Source of the DNA: Desulfurococcales archaeon
GTDB lineage: Archaea; Thermoproteota; Thermoprotei_A; Sulfolobales; Fervidicoccaceae
DNA length: 64,000 nucleotides
Direction: 5' to 3'
Assembly (NCBI GenBank): GCA_009904015.1
Contig: WYEQ01000014.1
Coordinates: 1 to 64,000 of the forward strand
Both the position numbers and the translations under genes were made by a program. Positions 1 to 8,017 of this stretch are shown here, piece after piece. The notes under the pieces were generated by a model. The model saw only the letters and a program-made list of their open reading frames with translations. It had not been told where the DNA came from and searched no databases. Position 1 is the first letter of the stretch. Each line of letters opens with the position of its first letter.

Positions 1-524
<524 letters not shown>

Positions 525-700
525 TACGGCCGCAGGCCCAGGGGGGAGCACCCTTGGGTGGTGCCCTTGGCTTCGTGCTTGTTGAGTGGATTCGCCTGTT
601 GCTTCTGCTTCTCGGCTGGCCTGTCTCGGACCCAAGCGCTTGGCTTGGGCCCTCACTAAGCGTCCAGCACCCTTGATGGGTGCCGGATTGTATTATGGAT
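525..700 (-). other. 16S rRNA leader region
   Basis: Between the rRNA promoter and the mature 16S end lies about 160 nt of GC-rich leader with several local inverted repeats, for example GCACC/GGTGC pairs around 549-567 and 667-684. Such leaders normally pair with sequence 3' of 16S to form the processing stem with a bulge-helix-bulge; the partner is outside the window. No gene is supported here. Confidence 0.6.
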
Positions 701-709
701 TACTAGTGG

Positions 710-717
710 TTTATAAG
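710..717 (-). promoter_or_regulatory. TATA box of the rRNA operon
   Basis: On the minus strand the sequence reads CTTATAAA, a near-ideal archaeal TATA box, preceded by an A-rich stretch that could serve as BRE. It predicts transcription start near 685-690 and a leader of about 160 nt before 16S. No second strong TATA element lies between it and the 16S start. Confidence 0.7.
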
Positions 718-769
718 ATTTATTCCCTGTTGTCTCCCCGGTCATTATTATTTTTGTGTGAAGCGCTGT

Positions 770-854
770 CCCCGAGGCTGGAGGCACGGTGCTCATTCTC
801 GGAGCGGTTTGGCTCCGCGTTGCCCGTGCGCCGCCGGGCGATTCAGCCTCGGGG
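770..854. ncRNA. candidate structured RNA with 11-bp closing stem
   Basis: An 85-nt, very GC-rich block is closed by a perfect 11-bp inverted repeat (CCCCGAGGCTG at 770-780, CAGCCTCGGGG at 844-854). Inside are GCACGG/CCGTGC and CGGAGC/GCTCCG pairs, or alternatively GCCCG/CGGGC. High GC noncoding islands in hyperthermophiles are usually stable RNAs. On the minus strand the closing stem is followed immediately by ACA (769-767), the position of an ACA box in H/ACA guide RNAs, but the internal loops are asymmetric and no clean K-turn is seen. Strand and class are therefore undecided. It sits between the aminopropyltransferase gene and the rRNA promoter. Confidence 0.45.
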
Positions 855-977
855 CCGGTCGTAAATGATGAACCAGCGCTTATCTAGGCTTTTTCCCGGG
901 GATCCAAGACTATCTATATGATAAAAAAGAGTTATAAGGGTTTCGCCAGAGTAGCATCGTTTATCAGCGGCGCTTCC

Positions 978-1904
978 CTATGCAACAGTATCGCTATCGG
1001 TGCTGGGGGGCAGCTGCCTCGCCAATAGCTTCTTGATGTGCTTTGGGAGGGAGAACATGCCCTGATGCGTTGATGCATCGTAGAACCTGAGGGAGGCGGG
1101 GGAATAAATGGAGTTCTTTATCCTCTCGTCAACCTCGGTGGCGGAGAGCCCTGATGCATCCACCGTCTCGCTCGCGAGGAGGAAGCCCCACAGCCCATTG
1201 AAGCTCTGGACATAAGTATAGTATGGAGAAACCTTTTTGAAAACCCTCCTGAGCGTCCAGTACAGCCTAGCATATATGTCGGGGTAAGTGGAGGGGCTTG
1301 TGGCCTGAGTCACGAAGACCCCTGAACTACCTATCAGCTTCTTAACGAGCTCGTAGAACTCAACAGTGTACAGCCTCTGCGCCGGGCCACCCTCAGCTGG
1401 GTCAACGAGATCAGCTATCACCACATCATACTGCTCGCCCCTGGCCACCGCTTCCTCAACGTACTTTCTTCCATCCATGTATACAAGAGTTACGCGCTGA
1501 TCAGCGAAGCACCCCTGATGCCACTCCTCAAGATATTTTTTCGATAGCTCCACAACGCCTGGATCAAGGTCAACCATAACCGCTCTCTCAACGCTCCTGT
1601 GCCTGAGAACCTCTCTAAGCGTGGCTCCCTCCCCGCCCCCCAGTACAAGAACTGACCTGGGGTTGCCGTGAGCGATCATGGCTGGGTGAACCAGGGCCTC
1701 GTGGTAAATGAACTCATCGCTAAGCGAGGACTGAACCCTACCATCAATGACGAGGCACTTCCCTATCCTAGCGAGCTCCAGGACGGCGACGTCCTGGTAA
1801 GGAGTCCTCTCCCATGCATAAACCCTGTTAATCCTCCTCATAACCCCCTCCTCGGGGGTTAACCACTCAATGAACCATGACCAGTTCTTGAAGTACACGT
1901 CCAA
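978..1904 (-). CDS. speE: polyamine aminopropyltransferase (spermidine/thermospermine synthase family)
   Basis: This 308-residue cytosolic enzyme transfers an aminopropyl group from decarboxylated S-adenosylmethionine to a polyamine acceptor. The Rossmann methyltransferase-like fold shows the GGGEGATLRE nucleotide-binding motif near residue 90, the DLDP acidic loop, and the active-site segment DLVDPAEGGPAQRLYT. The EGGP form of that segment resembles ACL5-type thermospermine synthases more than bacterial SpeE (typically DSTDPVGPA). Hyperthermophilic crenarchaea make long and branched polyamines, so the product may be thermospermine, or the acceptor may be agmatine; the sequence does not settle this. 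A SpeD-family decarboxylase lies at 62.2 kb. Full length for the family. Confidence 0.9.
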   Translation of the reverse strand: MDVYFKNWSWFIEWLTPEEGVMRRINRVYAWERTPYQDVAVLELARIGKCLVIDGRVQSSLSDEFIYHEALVHPAMIAHGNPRSVLVLGGGEGATLREVLRHRSVERAVMVDLDPGVVELSKKYLEEWHQGCFADQRVTLVYMDGRKYVEEAVARGEQYDVVIADLVDPAEGGPAQRLYTVEFYELVKKLIGSSGVFVTQATSPSTYPDIYARLYWTLRRVFKKVSPYYTYVQSFNGLWGFLLASETVDASGLSATEVDERIKNSIYSPASLRFYDASTHQGMFSLPKHIKKLLARQLPPSTDSDTVA

Positions 1905-1986
1905 CCACCACTATGCCTAGAGACCCAGCAAGTAGAGTATAAGCAAGCATCAATTATTAAAAGCTCACCTAGTGGCTAGATCGAGG

Positions 1987-2026
1987 AAAAAGAGCCTAGC
2001 GGAAACACCGCTTGACCAATTAGGCC
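1987..2026 (-). terminator. hairpin plus T-run downstream of the DUF998 gene
   Basis: On the minus strand an AGCGG/CCGCT hairpin (1998-2012), flanked by GGCCT/AGGC arms, is followed by a run of five T at 1991-1987. It lies after the DUF998 gene and before the aminopropyltransferase. Archaeal termination depends mainly on T-runs, so the hairpin may be incidental. Confidence 0.35.
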
Positions 2027-2060
2027 ATAAACTATCTGGTCCTCCTCCTCGCCTCCACAA

Positions 2061-2092
2061 GAACCCTCGCCATTCATGGCGGGGAGGAGGCC
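2061..2092 (+). repeat. IS-end hairpin relic (type 2)
   Basis: The segment with CCCTCGCCATTCATGGCGGGG folds into a hairpin and nearly matches, in inverse orientation, the sequence at 33764-33794. This hairpin type ends TnpB-containing IS200/IS605-like elements in archaea. It overlaps the 3' end of the DUF998 gene, whose TGA lies in the hairpin loop region. Confidence 0.6.
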
Positions 2093-2811
2093 AAATACAG
2101 CTCATCATCAGTCATTGATGCTTTCCTGTTCTTACATAAACCTATAAAAAAGCTAAACGCCCAGGGCAAAACAGCAATGACCGATACAATCTCGGGTATA
2201 GCCGCCCCCCTCGGCAAGTCGGCTCCAAAGTGGAGAGCCCACGCGACAGCCCCGACCACTAGCGAGGCTATGGGGAGAGGGCTCCTGAGCCTAAAAGCAA
2301 TGAGCACGAGCAACAAGCCGAGGGATGCAAACAGGAAAACTGAGACCGCGAAGTGAACGGCCCCATACACCTCGTCGAAGCCTCCCACGAGAACCATGCC
2401 CAAGCCTGATAGGAAAAAGCCGGGGAAGACTAGGCGCTCGCCGATGCATAATAGCATGCCGCTGCCCAGAACAAAAAGCGAGCCTCCAAGCATCAAGGCG
2501 CTGTTAAACACAACAGCCGTATCCCTGTGCCGAACAGCGTGGCCGAGATCGCTTAGAGCGTTGTTGGTCCAAGAGAACCAGTCAGCCAGGCCCACGGCGA
2601 GGAGAACTCCTCCGAGAGATAGGGCAAGGCCGAGCGAGAGAACATAGAAAGCTATCTTGCAGGAGCAGCCTGTGAGACCCATGTGCAAGGCACCAAAATA
2701 AATAATGAAGCCAACAACATAAAAAAGTAGGTTTACCAAGCTAACGCGAAGAAGACGAGCGGGTAGGCAGAAGGAATGACAAGCGATGCGAAGAGCGTAG
2801 AGGACCTCCAA
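2074..2811 (-). CDS. DUF998 family integral membrane protein
   Basis: The 245-residue product has six hydrophobic segments and the DUF998 hallmark NALSDLG after the second or third helix. The biochemical role of the family is unknown. The first 24 residues overlap the divergent flippase gene and are not hydrophobic like the rest, so a TTG start at 2739 (LVNLLFYVVGF) is a good alternative. The last residues (LASSPP, then TGA) are encoded by an IS-end hairpin, so the original C-terminus may have been altered by insertion of that element. Confidence 0.7.
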   Translation of the reverse strand: MEVLYALRIACHSFCLPARLLRVSLVNLLFYVVGFIIYFGALHMGLTGCSCKIAFYVLSLGLALSLGGVLLAVGLADWFSWTNNALSDLGHAVRHRDTAVVFNSALMLGGSLFVLGSGMLLCIGERLVFPGFFLSGLGMVLVGGFDEVYGAVHFAVSVFLFASLGLLLVLIAFRLRSPLPIASLVVGAVAWALHFGADLPRGAAIPEIVSVIAVLPWAFSFFIGLCKNRKASMTDDELYLASSPP

Positions 2812-4365
2812 GGCCTGGCCAGAGAAGGAATAATGGGAGCAACCGTTCTACTAACAACAAACATAGCCTCAACGGGCCTCGCAGCGATAAACTCGATACT
2901 AATTGCAAGAGCACTGGGCCCACACGGGTACGGCCAGTACACTCTAGCCCTCACGAGCACACAGATAATGCTTCTCGCAACGGGACTAGGCTTACCATCA
3001 GCTATAACGTACTACGCTTCGAAGCAGACAGCCACGAGGGACATGGCCGCGGCGGTAAAAACGCTGGAGAAAACGATGCTCATAACAATAGTGAACGCTG
3101 CGGCCGCAATGCTCCTGGGGGCATTCCTAGTCCCATTAATAATGAGGAGCTTGCTGGAAGCCGAGGAGGCAACGAGGGCGGCGCTTATAGCACTCCCAAC
3201 AGTGCTCATGATACCCGTCATCAATGTGTACACAAGCTTCTTCATAGGGGTGGGGAAAACAGAGTACTCGGGAGCAACAAACACAGCTAGAGAAGCTCTG
3301 AGACTAGCTGTGCTATCCGTCCTCACAGCAACAGCCGCACTAACGCTGAACAGAGCAACAAGCATCTATACAGCCACGTACACGGTGGCGACATGCATAG
3401 CAATATCATTAGCCACAAGGATAACCAGGAACGCTGGGGATAAACAAACGAAAGAAAAACCCCCGGGTGCAAGGGAGCTACTCGCCTACGGCTTCCCATT
3501 CTACGTCGCCGGAATCCTCGCGGGACTACTGGGAATATACCAGAACACGCTTATGGCGAGAAAAGCCAGCGAGGCTGAACTAGCCGGGCTGAGAGCATCA
3601 ATGAACATAATCACAGCGCTGAGCATCCTTTCATCCCCGATATACTCGATGGCCCTACCAATATTCAGCAAAACAACAAGCAAAGCAACGATACAAAAGA
3701 TACACAGGCTCGCGCAGGGTTTATCAGCGGCTCTCCTAATACCAATAACCCTGTACTTCATTGTTGAGTCTCAAGCTCTGCTAAGATTCTTCTACGGCGA
3801 GAAATACATTGTTTACCAGGACTACCTGGCTATCTTATCCCTCACAAACCTAACAGTCCTGCTGGGGTCAGGGCTTATCGGGGGAGCACTAGCGGGCACT
3901 GGGAAGCCCTGGAGAGCAAACAGCATAACCATAGCTGAGCTAGCATCATTCCTGGCGACATCAGCACTTCTATCAAAAACAATGGGCCCAATAGGAATCG
4001 TGGCGAGCGTAACGGTCAGCAGGTGGATAGCAAGCATATACGCCTACCTTCTCGCTAGGAAAACCATAGGTATATCGATAGACCCGGTCATAAACGCGAA
4101 AGTCGTGGCCGCAAGCTTAGCCTCAATCACAATAGTCGCTGCAACACACAAAGCAGTTCCCCAGAGCGCGCCTGCGGTCCTCACCCTAGCGGTAACGGGG
4201 GCAACGTTGCTAGCAACATACATACCCATAGTATCCGCGCTGAAGCCATTCAGAGACATCGAGGTCGACTTCCTATTATTATCAATAGAAGGTAAAGGCC
4301 CGGTCTACGCGATCGCGAAGACCCTATCCAGCATATACAAAAAAATCCCGAGAATAAAAAGATAG
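2776..4365 (+). CDS. MOP-superfamily flippase (Wzx/RfbX-like polysaccharide exporter)
   Basis: This 529-residue protein has about 12-14 hydrophobic helices and the general pattern of Wzx/MurJ/MATE-type MOP transporters, including an N-terminal segment with ARALGPHGYGQYTLAL, common in polysaccharide biosynthesis proteins. Such proteins flip lipid-linked oligosaccharides across the membrane; in archaea that would serve S-layer or surface protein glycosylation. Start ATG 2776 overlaps the divergent DUF998 gene. The Get3/ArsA-like gene follows after 14 nt and is probably cotranscribed. The substrate cannot be deduced. Confidence 0.82.
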   Translation: MTSDAKSVEDLQGLAREGIMGATVLLTTNIASTGLAAINSILIARALGPHGYGQYTLALTSTQIMLLATGLGLPSAITYYASKQTATRDMAAAVKTLEKTMLITIVNAAAAMLLGAFLVPLIMRSLLEAEEATRAALIALPTVLMIPVINVYTSFFIGVGKTEYSGATNTAREALRLAVLSVLTATAALTLNRATSIYTATYTVATCIAISLATRITRNAGDKQTKEKPPGARELLAYGFPFYVAGILAGLLGIYQNTLMARKASEAELAGLRASMNIITALSILSSPIYSMALPIFSKTTSKATIQKIHRLAQGLSAALLIPITLYFIVESQALLRFFYGEKYIVYQDYLAILSLTNLTVLLGSGLIGGALAGTGKPWRANSITIAELASFLATSALLSKTMGPIGIVASVTVSRWIASIYAYLLARKTIGISIDPVINAKVVAASLASITIVAATHKAVPQSAPAVLTLAVTGATLLATYIPIVSALKPFRDIEVDFLLLSIEGKGPVYAIAKTLSSIYKKIPRIKR

Positions 4366-4379
4366 CAACGTGAGAAGAA

Positions 4380-5156
4380 ATGCTCATCGGGGTCTTCGGC
4401 AAAGGAGGCGTGGGCAAAACAACAGTCTCGCTTGGCCTAGGCCTCCTTATAGGAAAAGCAACGATAATAACAACTGACCCGTACCCAGGCCTAAAAGAGC
4501 TGCTTCCAGACCCGCCTCCAGGTCTAAGGCTCGTTGAGATGAGCTACGAGGAGCTAAGAGAAGAGTGGAAAAAAGAGTTCGGCGCAGAAGCACTGAGCAT
4601 ATTCAAGGCCCTGGCTGAAGTAGACGAGGAGTTCATAGATTATCTATCAACAGCCCCAGGGCTAATAGAGCAGTACGCCGTATACAGAGTGATGAAGGTG
4701 GGGATGGCCAGCCCCAACGAGACGGTAATATGGGACACGCAGGGAGCCCCGGGCGTAATGAGCCTTATAAGAAGCGAGCTCGAGTTCTACGATCACCTGA
4801 GAAAAGCGCCTATATACTGGGTAAAAATAAAGAAGCTACTAACAAGAGACGTGGACTTAGAAAAAATCATTGAGCACTGGAAACAAATAGCACAAACAAC
4901 AATCAATTACCTCAGAAGAACAAAAACCATAGTGATAGTAAACCCAGACAAGCTAAGCATAAAAATAGGGAGAACACTGGCACAAGAGCTAAGCCAGTAC
5001 ACGGAATTCAAGGGATACATAATAAACAGGAGCAGCCAGGACAAAAATATCACGGCCCAGCTAAGCCCAATCCTATCGGTAATACCCGAATTAAACGAGC
5101 CAAGCCCACACGCGGTAACGAAATACCTCGTAGACATCACGAAGATCTTTGAATAA
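4380..5156 (+). CDS. Get3/ArsA-like P-loop ATPase
   Basis: The 258-residue protein begins with a deviant Walker A motif (GKGGVGKTT, residues 8-16), followed by a DPYPGLKE segment in the switch I position and VIWDTQGAPG at switch II. PGLIEQYAVYRVMKV resembles the helical region of ArsA/Get3. It is shorter than canonical Get3 (about 300-330 residues), and no CxxC zinc motif or second ATPase half is seen. Get3 relatives target tail-anchored membrane proteins; this may be a distant member with another client. It follows the flippase gene by 14 nt. Confidence 0.75.
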   Translation: MLIGVFGKGGVGKTTVSLGLGLLIGKATIITTDPYPGLKELLPDPPPGLRLVEMSYEELREEWKKEFGAEALSIFKALAEVDEEFIDYLSTAPGLIEQYAVYRVMKVGMASPNETVIWDTQGAPGVMSLIRSELEFYDHLRKAPIYWVKIKKLLTRDVDLEKIIEHWKQIAQTTINYLRRTKTIVIVNPDKLSIKIGRTLAQELSQYTEFKGYIINRSSQDKNITAQLSPILSVIPELNEPSPHAVTKYLVDITKIFE

Positions 5157-5253
5157 AAAACCAAGTTCTCTATACAAGAATCCTGCCAGAAAAAGCATTG
5201 TTGAACCTAAACAACACGACAAAGAAAAGTGATTAGTGGCGGCGGGGCCCGCG

Positions 5254-5436
5254 TGGTAGCGGGGGGTGGACTTTCACGGGGGCTTAGCCCCCGTTTTGAA
5301 CCACCGACCTCGGGGTCCCTCAGAGGGGTGCTCGCCGAGGCCGGCGAGCCCTCGTATGAGCTTCGCGGGGCGAGACTCGCTCCGTCCGAGCGGGTGCCCG
5401 CTCCTCCCGCGGGCTACCTGGCTGCCCTACCCCGCT
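5254..5436 (-). tRNA. initiator tRNA-Met (CAT) with three introns and encoded CCA
   Basis: Exons assemble into a 77-nt archaeal initiator tRNA: acceptor AGCGGGG/CCCCGCT with A1-U72, D-arm GGGC-AGCCAGGTA-GCCC, anticodon stem CGGGG/CCCCG with loop CTCATAA, T-arm GGTGG-TTCAAAT-CCACC, then ACCA. Intron 1 (5362-5405, 44 nt) splits the anticodon stem between positions 30 and 31. Intron 2 (5317-5354, 38 nt) is at the canonical 37/38 site. Intron 3 (5271-5294, 24 nt) lies in the T-loop at 59/60 and is mostly a CGGGGGC/GCCCCCG hairpin. The three consecutive G-C pairs next to the anticodon loop are the initiator signature. Leader GGCGGGG (5449-5443) and trailer CCCCGCC (5247-5241) can pair. The other tRNAs in the window do not encode CCA. 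Confidence 0.95.
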
Positions 5437-5592
5437 GTTTATCCCCGCCAAAAACTCTTTTTTGGTCTAAAGGTTAAAAAATCTGTCCTACGGGCCTTTT
5501 CCTCGATTTAAGAAAAACAAGCTTGAACTAAGATAGTGATTGTTATAAAAAGCTTAATATGTTATGGAGGAAATGTTTCTAGTTAAGCTTTC

Positions 5593-5874
5593 TTAAGCCT
5601 TCTCGACTGCTAGCTTAGCTTCGAGGAGCTTCTCTAGAATAGCCAGGAAAGGCTCGATTAGGGCTTGCTTATCTATCTGGAGCTCAGAGCTGCTATCCTC
5701 TATTGTTTTCTCAAGAGTTCTTTCTCCATCAAGAGTTGTCCAGACGTAATAAACCGCTGGAGGAAGCTCATAGACAGTGTTGTCGGGTAAGCCAACGTAG
5801 AAGTTATCCCCCTGCATGCCGAGGTCAACGCCTTGGCGCAGGTAAATCTTGTTCTTAACCTCTTCGTAGTTCAC
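5593..5874 (-). CDS. PqqD-like (RRE-type) small protein
   Basis: This 93-residue protein has the pattern of PqqD-type winged-helix peptide-binding domains: VYELPPAVYYVWTTLDGERT followed by helices ending in a leucine-rich segment. PqqD-like domains recognise leader peptides of RiPP precursors, but many archaeal members have no known partner and none is visible here. It follows the SSB gene by 2 nt and is surely cotranscribed, so a role linked to SSB or to nucleic acids is possible. The assignment rests on sequence pattern only. Confidence 0.55.
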   Translation of the reverse strand: MNYEEVKNKIYLRQGVDLGMQGDNFYVGLPDNTVYELPPAVYYVWTTLDGERTLEKTIEDSSSELQIDKQALIEPFLAILEKLLEAKLAVEKA

Positions 5875-5876
5875 GG

Positions 5877-6323
5877 CTACTCCCTCCTGCCTCTTCGACC
5901 ACCGCTTCTATCGCTGAACCTTCTGTAGCCGCCCCTGCGCTGCTGGAAACCCTGGCTCTCCGCCACGGGCTCCTCCTCAGGTATCTCCTCCTCCGGTGGC
6001 GCCATGCTGTCGTCGACCTTTTCCACTGTCGATTTGCTGCCAACGTTGAGCTGCACCTTGCCCTTGAATGAGGTTGTCCACGCGCCCTCTATTTTCACTA
6101 CATCGCCCTTCTCAACCGACCCTGCCTTCTCTCCCCAGAAAGTCGTCTTTATTCTCCCCGTATCGTCGCCCAGGTAAGCCTCGCTTATTGTGCGCGGACC
6201 CTTCTTGGTCTCAATGACCCTAGGCTCCTGCGCATCTATTACGCGAGCAGTGACGCTTACGTTCTGCTCTCCTTCTTTTAACTCAGAGATCTTTTTCTCA
6301 GAAGACCCATACGTTTTTTCCAA
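5877..6323 (-). CDS. ssb: crenarchaeal single-stranded DNA-binding protein (SSB)
   Basis: The 148-residue protein closely matches Sulfolobus SSB in layout: one OB fold (residues 15-105, with TISEAYLGDDTGRIKTTFWG and EGAWTTSFKGKVQLN), an acidic proline-rich linker (PPEEEIPEEEP) and a basic arginine/glycine tail. It binds single-stranded DNA during replication and repair, and the tail probably recruits partner proteins. Unlike most SSBs it has a tail ending in RRGRRE rather than an acidic tip. The gene leads a two-gene unit with the PqqD-like gene. Confidence 0.93.
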   Translation of the reverse strand: MEKTYGSSEKKISELKEGEQNVSVTARVIDAQEPRVIETKKGPRTISEAYLGDDTGRIKTTFWGEKAGSVEKGDVVKIEGAWTTSFKGKVQLNVGSKSTVEKVDDSMAPPEEEIPEEEPVAESQGFQQRRGGYRRFSDRSGGRRGRRE

Positions 6324-6392
6324 ATTAGATCATTCCATGCTATGAGTTATGTTGATACTGCTTTGTTTTCACCAAATAATAAAGATAACCGT

Positions 6393-6932
6393 TTAGATGA
6401 GACCTTCGTAGAGGCTCTCTTCGCGCTTAACGAACTCAACGCACTCCCTAGCCAAAGCCCCGCTCGAATAGATGGAATCAAGGGAATCGCATTTAGGGGG
6501 GAGAATAAAATAGCCCTTAAGGAAGCCTAAGACCTCGACGTGAAGGTTCAGGGCAGACCTTGAGTACACGAACCTAGCTGCAGAGTTAATCTTGCTGAGA
6601 GAATCAAGAATGGATGAGCAGACCCCCCTAACCCCCCTCTCGGTGCAACGAGGCCTAACGTAGCCCCTGTACAACAGCCATCTTTTGATAAAGAGCTCGT
6701 CTGGTACCAGTGGGACTACCCTTCTAGCGTAGGAAAGAGTATACCTAGCTACACCTGAGTAGAGGCTCCCGACAGGCAACCCAAGCCTGAGCAGCACAAC
6801 GCCTCTGAAGGAGGCCTCGAGACACTCGGCGTAGCCGCCCAGAAAATACACTATGTCAAGAGCCTCTAAGCAAGCTTTCCTCTCAGCGCCAAGACCAGTT
6901 GTTATAAGGAAGTAAAACACGCTGACCACCAT
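6393..6932 (-). CDS. THUMP-domain-like protein (Tan1-type, putative)
   Basis: The 179-residue product opens with FYFLITTGLGAERKACLEAL, the form seen at the start of THUMP modules of RNA modification proteins such as archaeal Tan1-like proteins. The rest has alternating hydrophobic strands and helices but no catalytic motif. THUMP domains bind the acceptor end of tRNA and deliver modification enzymes. A TmcA-type RNA acetyltransferase is encoded at 23.9-26.4 kb; eukaryotic Tan1 works with the related Kre33, but a link here is only inference. The start lies 3 nt after the nth stop. Confidence 0.5.
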   Translation of the reverse strand: MVVSVFYFLITTGLGAERKACLEALDIVYFLGGYAECLEASFRGVVLLRLGLPVGSLYSGVARYTLSYARRVVPLVPDELFIKRWLLYRGYVRPRCTERGVRGVCSSILDSLSKINSAARFVYSRSALNLHVEVLGFLKGYFILPPKCDSLDSIYSSGALARECVEFVKREESLYEGLI

Positions 6933-6935
6933 TAA

Positions 6936-7658
6936 TCATTGAGAGCTGGAGCCGGGCTCGTTGCTAGCCGCAGGACCATACTGACGAAGCGAGGCGTAGC
7001 TACAATGGTTACGGAAAGGACAGCTAGTACAATTGGGGTCCCTTGGCCTACACAAGCGTCTCCCCATATTAATTAGGAAAACATGAAGCTTGTACACGCT
7101 TGGTAAACCAACGCTTCGCGCGCAACTAAGCCAAAAATCGCTTGCTTCGCGATAAGAAACCTTTCTCCCAAGTATCCTGGATGTGATCCTCATGATGTGC
7201 CTGTCCACTGGAAAAACAGAGCTAGCTTCGCAGTAAACAGATAAGAACACATCAGCTGTTTTCTCGCCAACGCCGTGTATCCCGAGCAGAGCTTCGCGTG
7301 TCTTCCCCACATCTCTGCAGATGGAAACAACGAAGTCGGGGTTAGAGACGAAGAACCTGGCCAGCTCCCTGAGAGTTTTCACGCGCGAGGAGTACTGCCC
7401 AGCCACCCTAACCGCGTCCACCAGCTCCTCATCACTGCTCGACAAAACCCTTTGAGGAGAGGTCAACCCCATCTCCAAAAGATTCCTTAAAGCCCTTATA
7501 GCATTGGAGTCGCTGGTGTTCTGGGACAAGACGATGGAGACGAGAAGAACAAAGGGATCCCCACCAAAGTTCCTGAGGGCCCATATAACGGAGTACTCAT
7601 CATCTTTTGGCAAGAAAGAGCTTATAAGCCCGGGAAGAGCCTCACACAGCCCTCTCAA
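6936..7658 (-). CDS. nth: endonuclease III (DNA glycosylase/AP lyase)
   Basis: This HhH-GPD base-excision repair enzyme of 240 residues has the helix-hairpin-helix GIHGVGEKTAD with catalytic Lys133, the catalytic Asp152 in FPVDRH, and a [4Fe-4S] cluster motif C-x6-C-x2-C-x5-C at Cys203, 210, 213 and 219. It removes oxidised pyrimidines and cleaves the abasic strand. All key residues are present and the length is normal. It is followed directly by the THUMP-like gene. Confidence 0.93.
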   Translation of the reverse strand: MRGLCEALPGLISSFLPKDDEYSVIWALRNFGGDPFVLLVSIVLSQNTSDSNAIRALRNLLEMGLTSPQRVLSSSDEELVDAVRVAGQYSSRVKTLRELARFFVSNPDFVVSICRDVGKTREALLGIHGVGEKTADVFLSVYCEASSVFPVDRHIMRITSRILGRKVSYREASDFWLSCARSVGLPSVYKLHVFLINMGRRLCRPRDPNCTSCPFRNHCSYASLRQYGPAASNEPGSSSQ

Positions 7659-7687
7659 AACGCATCAACAAGACTTAAAAACAATGC

Positions 7688-7918
7688 CTACGAGGTGACC
7701 TCCCACATGGTGAAGGGGGTCCACATTATCCAGGCGGGGATCTTCTTCACCAGCTCGTAAGCCTCCTCCCATCCATTAAGGCCGAGCTCCCTGGCCAGAT
7801 CCTCAAGTGTCATCTCTGTGCTAACGTACCTCTTGAGAACTGTTAATAGTTTAGCATCGATGACGAGCTCCTTATCACCAATCTTAATCGAAGCTATACC
7901 TCTATCCTTCATAGCCAT
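7688..7918 (-). CDS. conserved small protein with HTH-like region
   Basis: A 76-residue protein I do not recognise by name. Residues 10-30 form short strands (IASIKIGDKELVIDAKLL), followed by STEMTLEDLARELGLNGWEEAYELVKK, which reads as a helix-turn-helix. The C-terminus is tryptophan-rich. It could be a DNA-binding or protein-docking protein. It lies 29 nt upstream of nth on the same strand. A start at the second methionine (7912) is possible. Confidence 0.55.
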   Translation of the reverse strand: MAMKDRGIASIKIGDKELVIDAKLLTVLKRYVSTEMTLEDLARELGLNGWEEAYELVKKIPAWIMWTPFTMWEVTS

Positions 7919-8017
7919 AGGTAACCACTATCAACCAAAATATCACTGCAGGGGTTATAAATCTAAGGCAAGGCCCAGGCAAACAGTCGGCTATTAGGGA
8001 AAACATTATAGCTAAAA

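Noticed and set aside
1993-2026. tRNA fragment (TTGACCAATTAGGCC resembles a D-arm)
   Set aside because: No T-arm or acceptor stem follows; a hairpin with T-run explains it better.
5229-5511. Open frames across the GC-rich block at 5.2-5.5 kb, and the idea of SRP or RNase P RNA there
   Set aside because: The block resolves into a three-intron initiator tRNA. The frames have no homologous look and unusual composition; SRP and RNase P signature motifs are not present.
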